A stretch of DNA of 64,000 bases, taken from Triangularia verruculosa. Taxonomy: Eukaryota; Ascomycota; Sordariomycetes; Sordariales; Podosporaceae. This document shows, one piece after another, positions 57,801-64,000 of this stretch. Under the pieces are notes generated by a model, which saw only the letters and a list, made by a program, of their open reading frames with translations, did no database searches and had not been told where the DNA came from. The position numbers and the translations under genes are program-made. The stretch is taken from NCBI GenBank assembly GCA_033296885.1, contig MU863922.1, forward strand, positions 1 through 64,000, in the 5' to 3' direction. Within the stretch, counting starts at the first letter, position 1. Each line of letters begins with the position of its first letter.

Positions 57801-59847
57801 AAGGTCTCAGGTTTAGGTAGTTGCGGGGTGGTCAAAGAGGTTCAAATTGACGTCCGAGTACCGGTGTCAGGATAGGTAGCAACGAGGGTGGTGATGTGAA
57901 GTCGGGTTCGGACGAAATCCAAGGCGGCTGCCCTCAGAATGTAACCCTGAAGTTGAAAAAATCGGGGCGGGGACAGGGTTGAGAAGGACATCCAGGGTGG
58001 GGTTAACTCCTTAGCGACACGGCTGACAGGTCTTGACGCGGGGGCTGGCTCACACAGAAAGCGGGATTGGGAAAGAAAGAGGCCATGAAAGAGAGAATGG
58101 GAAAGAAGACACCGCCAATTGCTTTCCGTTTTGTCCATCACCTGCTTTCCATCACCCCCGCGATGCTACAGCACATGCTGCCCTTGTTGTAAATCCTTGG
58201 AAGTAGGACGGGCCTCAACCGTTGTTAACGCCCCAATCAGCGTCCGTGCGCCGATATGGCAGCCAAGCAGCTTCTGTTTTCGTCGCCGTCCATCTTCCTC
58301 TCGCATCCTCCCCGCTCGCAACACTGTCTTGTTATTCATCTTGATGTTGCTTTTTTCGAGTCGCTTCTCCTGTATAAGTCTTGGCTAAGCTGGGACTTTC
58401 GGACACCACAGCAATCGTGTGAGAGGTGTGGTGACGCATCATCAACCAAGGATGAGGTGGTGTAGACAGTAGGGCAAGTTTGTTGATTCTGCCTGGTCTG
58501 GCCCGCCCCCATGAGCTTGCTCCCCGAGAGTCAGGGAGAGGCTGTATACACAGGGATGCGACGAATTCCATTTGCCGGGTCGAAGGGCTCCGTGGACGGC
58601 AGGCTTGATCGGACGGCAACCGTGGCTTGAATCGCTCATACTGGCATGGGTAGATGGATCACTTGCAGTGTGAGATCCATCACTTCATCCTCCTATGCCA
58701 TCACATGGATCACTGCCTGTGTCTAGTATTGCAACTCTACTTTTCAACCCTCGTTGTGCCGTGTTGTCTGTCTGTTTCCCCTCTCCCAGCTGATTTTGAT
58801 CTCGGCCCCTCCCTCCCTGGATCCAGACTCTGTCCCCCTCCTGAAATCATCAACAAGGTCTCAGACGAGCTAATCCAGCCTCCAGCTGATAATAAGGCCA
58901 GAAGCAAGAAAAGTCGACTTAAATATCGACTCGACCCTTTTCCTGCAAGGCCGAGCCACTCGGAAGGAAAGAACGACCTCCGCCCTCCTGCATCCGCCAC
59001 CCTAGTCTGGGCTGGTGATGCTTTCTTTCTTGCTTTTTTTTTCTCGCCTGGCATACATCGACACACAAAGACTCTCGTCTGAATTTCCTGCTCTTTCGGC
59101 CCCCGCCCTCACACTGTCGGTGAAACCCTGATGAGAGTGGCTGCGGTCCAACGCGGAGGTTTGACCAGGAGATTCGAGAAGCATATTACCTACCTCATCC
59201 GCCCCGTTGATTTCCGCTCCTCTTCCCTTTTACGACCATAAATTACTCTGCTAGGTCTCAGACTGCCATCGACTTGGTCTCACCGTGTTCCAGAAGTCGA
59301 GGCGGCCTTCGGACAAGCGTGTACGAGAGACACAACTGGATCCTCATGAGACCCTGAGGAGCGACTGGTCTGAGGCGAACCACCAATTTCTTTCCCGGCC
59401 ACATCGACATCTCCACACCACACCTGCTCCTGCCGTGGAATTGGAGCTCCTGAGCAGCTGTTGTCAGACCCACTGAAATGTCCGTCATCAATGCGTGACG
59501 ACGGCTCTGTATTACCGACCACCACCACCTGCTTTCGACCCAATTCTCGACTTTCTGTTCGACACCTGGAACTACTGCAGCGCCTGAACCCTTATCAACA
59601 GGCAACCACAGCTCTCAACTTCTCTACTAACTTCGTCGTGGGTTCCGCCAGTCGACTATCAGCAGGTTGTCCTGCCACTTCGTCGTTCCCACCAGAACGA
59701 TTCTTAAAACATTTCGAGACCCCTCAAATTCAGATTGACTCTCATCCTCTTCAGCTCATTTCTGGTAAGCCTTGCCGACTTAATATCTCAAGTTGTACCG
59801 TCGCTGATCAAGCCATCCTTAGACTTGGCTCAACCCGAGACAGCAAA
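54892..59847. other. Gene-poor 5-kb region
   Basis: No convincing coding region. Beyond the dehydratase 3' UTR the only landmark is a 16-bp palindrome at 57669-57684. From about 58,700 to 59,840 the plus strand is pyrimidine-rich, fitting the promoter and leader of the next gene, with a likely 58-nt leader intron at 59765-59822 (GTAAGC...TTAG). Confidence 0.5.
57669..57684. repeat. 16-bp perfect palindrome
   Basis: AGGTACCTAGGTACCT is its own reverse complement and shares the GTACCTA...TAGGTAC plan with the palindrome upstream of dapB. Confidence 0.75.
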
Positions 59848-61557
59848 ATGGCCGTGGGTCTCGACACGCTCGAGAGGCTCGAGAAGAAGTTCCGCCTGTT
59901 CTCCACGTCAAAAAAGAGAGCCGTATCGCATGCACCAGAGCCTGAGAGAGCGCCGTCCACACCTGTTCCTTGGTCGGACAATGGCGAAAACCTCGCGCAG
60001 ACCTTCCCATCACCTTCGTTTATCAGACCAACGTCGCAACGAATGATGGCTAGAGATGAAGTCGTGTTGAGTCCAAGACAATCTCGACGAGCTCAAAGCC
60101 TCCCCGATGCCAGTGCCCCAGGTACCCCACGGCTTAACTCACTGGCATCTGCCACCGCCAGTTCTCGGCCCAATCGGTCGTCCAATAGTCCACGTGTTCC
60201 ACACCGAACTTCGTCCCTCAGCCCTAGGAGTAGCCGAACTGGTTCCTCCCTAGCTGAGCTACTGGATTTCAGCTTCGATAGAGTAGGCGCAACGAGCCTA
60301 GGATATCACGACTCACTGGAGCATCGGTCGAGATCAAATTCCAAGGTTCATCAACATTCGACTTCGCCTTCTGTTTCTCCCAAAGCTCCGGTCAATCGAA
60401 AGCGAAGTTCCTCGGAGGAAAAGCGATCATCCGCGACATCATTTGGTCCGGCTCCAATTCCTACCCCTCCGTGCTCGCCTCCAGATTCTCCCCCGGCCTC
60501 TCCTAGTCTCGCCCCATTGCATCTTGCTGGTCTTCCTGGCCATAAGCTAGGTCTCATTGAGTTACTTGAGCGATCGCGAAGTGTTCATGTCATCGGGGAA
60601 CAGGGCCTCGAGCGTTCAATCAAGGAGCCGCGCAAGACGACTAGTCTCTCAACTCTCAACATGACGAAGGCATTGGGAAAGAGTAACATAATACTCAAAG
60701 AACCTAGTTTGGACGACTTCATGGCGCTCAGTGACGACGAAATCCTGGATGGTTTTCCAGTGCCGCCTCGCTCACAGCGACCAAGCCCTAATCCAACGAG
60801 TTCTAATCCCCCGAGCTTCCCCTTGCCCCCCGACCCCCCGTTGGCGCTTACCCCTCGCCAGCCATCAGCAACATATCCGCTGCTGACATTGTCGCCCCCG
60901 CTTGCCAGTAGGCCTGCAACGGCTGCCGCATTTGAAGCTGCGAGGATAGCAGCGAAATACAACTTTGACCTGGTTTATGTGGTCAATCTTTGGCCCAACG
61001 ACATGGGACTTTCTCGACCGTCTTCAAGACGTTCACCCTATCCACCCTCCCCACCCCAGACACCCATCTCGGCATCGTCACCCTGCGTCTGGAGAACGCC
61101 TAGTCGCAGAGTTACTGGACGTCTCCTCGCGGCATATGGATTGAGCTCGATGAGATATCCATTCCGGATTTCCGCGCCAGTTCACGAAAAAGTCATGCAA
61201 ACCAAAGGCTGGCTTGAGTACCGGAGCGACGAGCTCAAAGAGGGCGAGCACGCTCGTGGATATATGTGCTCTTTCCACACCTGCCATCATCCTTCCAAGC
61301 AGGAAGTAACCGACACTCCCACCCCATCCGCCAAAAGGCCCAATAGAGGAATCGTCTTTGCCGCCTACCGCAATGTTCCCACGGAGAGCAGCGAGGAGCA
61401 GCTCGAGATGCTGAGGCAAGATGCCGAAACGTTGGTGGACTTGTTGATCGACATCCACTCAACCCAAAGAGAGAGGAAACCTTCTGCCGCCAGAAGGTAT
61501 GCCGCACAAGAGACGGGCCCATTGCCCAGTCCTCCAGCTAATCCATTCTCCCGGTGA
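59848..61557 (+). CDS. Ser/Pro-rich protein of unknown function
   Basis: The frame from the chosen ATG gives 569 residues (MAVGLDTLERLEKKFRLFS). The first 400 residues are mostly disordered and Ser/Pro/Arg-rich with many SP and RSS motifs, suggesting phosphorylation. A more ordered C-terminal part (about residues 365-540) has AARIAAKYNFDLVYVVNLWP, TGRLLAAYGLSSMRYPFRIS, WLEYRSDEL and GIVFAAYR, with a final helix. The order resembles a GAF-like sensor fold, but I cannot confirm this. The frame remains open upstream to 59461; I chose the later ATG because a typical leader intron (59765-59822, not a multiple of three) would interrupt the longer reading. Confidence 0.75.
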   Translation: MAVGLDTLERLEKKFRLFSTSKKRAVSHAPEPERAPSTPVPWSDNGENLAQTFPSPSFIRPTSQRMMARDEVVLSPRQSRRAQSLPDASAPGTPRLNSLASATASSRPNRSSNSPRVPHRTSSLSPRSSRTGSSLAELLDFSFDRVGATSLGYHDSLEHRSRSNSKVHQHSTSPSVSPKAPVNRKRSSSEEKRSSATSFGPAPIPTPPCSPPDSPPASPSLAPLHLAGLPGHKLGLIELLERSRSVHVIGEQGLERSIKEPRKTTSLSTLNMTKALGKSNIILKEPSLDDFMALSDDEILDGFPVPPRSQRPSPNPTSSNPPSFPLPPDPPLALTPRQPSATYPLLTLSPPLASRPATAAAFEAARIAAKYNFDLVYVVNLWPNDMGLSRPSSRRSPYPPSPPQTPISASSPCVWRTPSRRVTGRLLAAYGLSSMRYPFRISAPVHEKVMQTKGWLEYRSDELKEGEHARGYMCSFHTCHHPSKQEVTDTPTPSAKRPNRGIVFAAYRNVPTESSEEQLEMLRQDAETLVDLLIDIHSTQRERKPSAARRYAAQETGPLPSPPANPFSR

Positions 61558-62536
61558 ATGATATTTCAACATTCATCGTTTTTTACTTGTTTGATATACT
61601 GTATAATGATCACAGATCAGGAAGCTGTTACCTGATATGGAACGGATGATATTCACGACTTGAGAAACTTGTGTACATGTTGGTCTCGTACAAAGAACAA
61701 ATGAAACGGAAAAGGAAAAAGGAGGCACAAGCATTGAGAAGGAAGACTCATTAACGAAACGGAAGGGGACTGAAGATGGGACGCTGGGAGAATACTGCGA
61801 AACTGTGCATTTTTATTTGTTACGATATGCATACACTGTACATGAAGGTTTATGTAAATTAAAACTAAGTGAGCGGCAGCCCGCTCGAGGGTCTAATCAA
61901 TTGGGATTGATATTTAGTACCAAGTCTGAGGTTATTTCCTCAAGATTCGTTTTGGCCAGTCGTGACGAGTGACGAGGTGACCGTGACGGCATGACTGGTT
62001 TACTCGAAACACTATCAAATGCCGGGGAAGAGTATGCCATTGAGATAAACCTGTTTATGTACTTCTGCTAGTTCGTCATTGTCAACGACAAGGTCCATCT
62101 TCGACCGGGGGCATAGAGTGATGCAACGTCCACTTCACCATCGCCCCTATGCGCCGCCTACACCTGCGGATCATCAAACCTGGAAGAAGCACTACGGCTT
62201 TCTTGGACGATCACATCGACGGCGGTTTCACTACAGGCTGAAGGGAGACGTGCAGAAAACTTCTGGCACGGGAATTAAGGGATTGGTAAGCCGGCATAAC
62301 GCCGGTCGGTCTCTGAGGCCGTGGCTCGTCCTGAGATCAGGAACAAGCAGGTGGACGAACGAATCGCCAAGGTATCATAAGCTGCACTACACATGGTCCG
62401 TGGAGAAAAAAGGCCCTTCCATTTTGTTTCCCTCCTTCCTGGAGATCCGATGAGCCGAAACTCCCCATTCCCTTGATTTCCCTTTTTGGTCTTTTTTGAT
62501 TCCGCCCAACACTAACACCGTTCAGGATGTCCACGT
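61558..62536. other. Convergent 3' intergenic region
   Basis: About 1 kb between converging genes, AT-rich near 61,800-61,870. A plus-strand frame at 62079-62453 has no motif and is not called. No gene is seen. Confidence 0.55.
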
Positions 62537-63181
62537 TTAGCGGACAATGGCATCGAAGCGCTGCTTGAACCACTTCATGGTGTCATCGCGGGAGATGCGG
62601 TGGCTGGCACCGACTCTGGCCTTGGCGCGGCGGCGGCGGGCAACACGCTCACCGGGGCGGGTCATGCAGCAGTAGAAGTCCATGCCGTAAATACCGATAC
62701 CGGGGTCGTACTTGATGCCGAGATCGATGTGCTCGGAGATACCGAAGCCGAAGTTGCCGGTCTCGGAGAAGTTGCGCTTGCGGAGCTCGTACTCCTTGAC
62801 CTTGAGGCCACGCTCGAGAATCTCCTCGGCCTTGGGGCCACGGACGGTGACATGGACAGAGATCTTTTCGTTACGGCGGATACCGAAGGTACGGACGGTG
62901 TAGCGGGCCTTGCCTGGGGACGAGAGTTAACGGTCAATTCGATTTTCGAAGCTGTCAGGACAGATAACTTACTGTAGACGGGGGTCTGACCGCTCAGCTG
63001 CTCCAGCACCTTGGCAGCACGGGTAAGTCTATCACCAGACTCGCCGACTGAGATGTTCAGGACGAGCTTCTGGATGCGGAGCTCCCGCATGGGGTTCTGG
63101 GCCTTCTCAGCAGACTGGAAGCCATTTTGTTAGTATTCAGATCTTCCAAAGTGTCGATATTTCCAATCGGAGGCATACCAT
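62537..63181 (-). CDS. rpl11: 60S ribosomal protein L11 (uL5)
   Basis: Three exons, 63181-63179, 63114-62973 and 62913-62537, give 173 residues, the normal length for fungal uL5. The first exon is the ATG alone; the intron starts right after it (GTATGC...CCAG), giving MSAEKAQNPMRELRIQKLVL. Family landmarks follow: NISVGESGDRLTRAAKVLEQ, SGQTPVYSKARYTVRTFGIR, FGFGISEHIDLGIKYDP, YGMDFY. The protein binds 5S rRNA in the central protuberance of the large subunit. The divergent neighbour is SmB with 453 bp between start codons. Confidence 0.96.
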
Positions 63182-63634
63182 GGCGGCGGTGTTGTCGTCG
63201 AAATCGGGGGACTGGGCGATTCGGCTCGTGGTTGACAATCGAGAAATTTCAAAAGTGTGAGGTTAATTTTGCTGCCACAATTTTGGACTGTGGGTGTGGG
63301 GGAGCGCCAAGAGTTCCTGCTTGCCTGCCGGGAGCCAACGCTGGTGGGCGACAACCCGTTTGTGGGTCTACCTGTGGCTTTTCCAGTGGCTGACATGCTG
63401 TGGCTCAAGCTCGTGGCGGCTGGCCAGTCGCGTGCGAAGCTGGTCTCAGCCTCGCGTTCAAATTTCAATTGGGCCTCGTCTGCCTCCAGCTAACCAACCA
63501 CCACGCGAGACTCTGAAGCCTTCCCCCAAAGCGCAGTACGAGACCGCAACAGACGATAGTTACCAGAACTTCGTCAACCCAACCCCAATTTTTGAAAACC
63601 AAAGGCTACTATCAGTAGCCACAAAGCCGCAGTC
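63182..63634. promoter_or_regulatory. Bidirectional promoter between RPL11 and SmB
   Basis: 453 bp separate two divergent housekeeping genes. No TATA box is evident near either start, fitting housekeeping promoters. A shared promoter is inferred from arrangement. Confidence 0.55.
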
Positions 63635-64000
63635 ATGTCGGCTTCTAACAAGCAGGGCAAGATGGTAAGTTCAGGCATCCGTCCTCCCCTCGCGACCGCT
63701 TTTACAGGCATTCGTTTGTTGACATTGACCACTAACAAGGCACATGACATCTAGGCCGGTTACGTATGTACATATCCTTTACAACCATGACAGTCGATCA
63801 GACAAGACTGACATTTGCATAGATCAATTACCGGATGCGCGTCACCTTGAATGATGGCCGCCAGATGACCGGTCAGGTACATGATGATGGCCCACGCCCC
63901 ACTCCTTTCCACTCTGCTGACTTTTGGACTAGATGCTCGCTTTCGATAAGCACATGAACCTCGTCCTCGCCGATACCGAAGAATTCCGTCGCATCAAAAG
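63635..64000 (+). CDS. Small nuclear ribonucleoprotein SmB, N-terminal part
   Basis: The gene is cut by the window end. Four exons are seen: 63635-63664, 63755-63763, 63823-63876 and 63933 onward. They read MSASNKQGKM, AGY, then INYRMRVTLNDGRQMTGQ and MLAFDKHMNLVLADTEEF. This is the Sm1 motif of SmB/B', a core subunit of the heptameric ring on spliceosomal snRNAs. The second exon is a 9-nt microexon coding for AGY between introns of 90 and 59 nt. All introns have GT-AG ends. The Arg/Gly/Pro-rich C-terminus lies outside the window. Confidence 0.93.

Noticed and set aside
59461..59847. Upstream extension of the Ser/Pro-rich protein
   Set aside because: A typical 58-nt leader intron (59765-59822) would break this longer reading, and the upstream residues look non-conserved.

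Overview
The window is nuclear DNA from a filamentous ascomycete, most likely a Sordariomycete and possibly Sordariales. The evidence is the short introns (about 50 to 65 nt) with CTAAC or CTGAC branch-like sites, the balanced GC content, and the gene set: 2EXR and F-box proteins, a Zn2Cys6 regulator, GH131, vacuolar DapB, mitochondrial ATP synthase alpha with six exons, fungal RPL11 and SmB. No rRNA, tRNA, CRISPR array or operon was recognised.

Layout from left to right. A (TG)n microsatellite opens the window, followed by an F-box protein (-), a small cysteine-rich secreted protein (-), a large Zn2Cys6 regulator (+), and a BEM3-type PX/PH/RhoGAP protein (-) whose first exon lies upstream of a long intron. 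A gene-poor stretch of about 5.7 kb follows (13.4-19.1 kb); it contains an AT-rich terminal-inverted-repeat element resembling a MITE (17.8-18.3 kb). Next come a low-complexity protein with 18 tandem 15-residue repeats (-), a thioredoxin/PITH protein of the TXNL1 type (+), another gene-poor block (23.2-27.0 kb), a 2EXR protein (+), an MFS transporter (+), an RS-like membrane protein (+), an unknown acidic/serine-rich ORF (-) abutting a PRA1/YIP3 gene (-), a secreted protein (+), a GH131 glucanase (-), a YbjQ-family protein (+), dipeptidyl aminopeptidase B (-), a fungal-specific unknown (+), another unknown (+), ATP synthase alpha (+), NAD(P)H-hydrate dehydratase (+), a third gene-poor block (54.9-59.8 kb), an unknown serine/proline-rich protein (+), and the divergent pair RPL11 (-) and SmB (+, cut by the window end).

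Most genes are independent housekeeping or accessory loci. Functional themes are polarity and trafficking (BEM3, PRA1), translation and splicing (RPL11, SmB), mitochondrial and metabolite-repair functions (ATP1, NAXD), proteolysis and proteasome association (DapB, TXNL1), and secretion of wall- or environment-acting proteins (GH131 and two small secreted proteins).

The most unusual material is repetitive. A 21-bp AT-rich minisatellite family occurs at three sites (46.2, 49.4 and 52.4 kb); two of its arrays end in the same 64-nt non-tandem module. There is also the TIR element, and the 15-aa-repeat protein whose repeats grade from diverged to nearly identical. Splicing oddities (a GC-AG intron, a 9-nt microexon, an ATG-only exon, a silent in-frame intron and two introns apparently ending in AAG) affect gene-model accuracy. 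All gene models are my own readings of frame and splice signals, without searches or transcripts.
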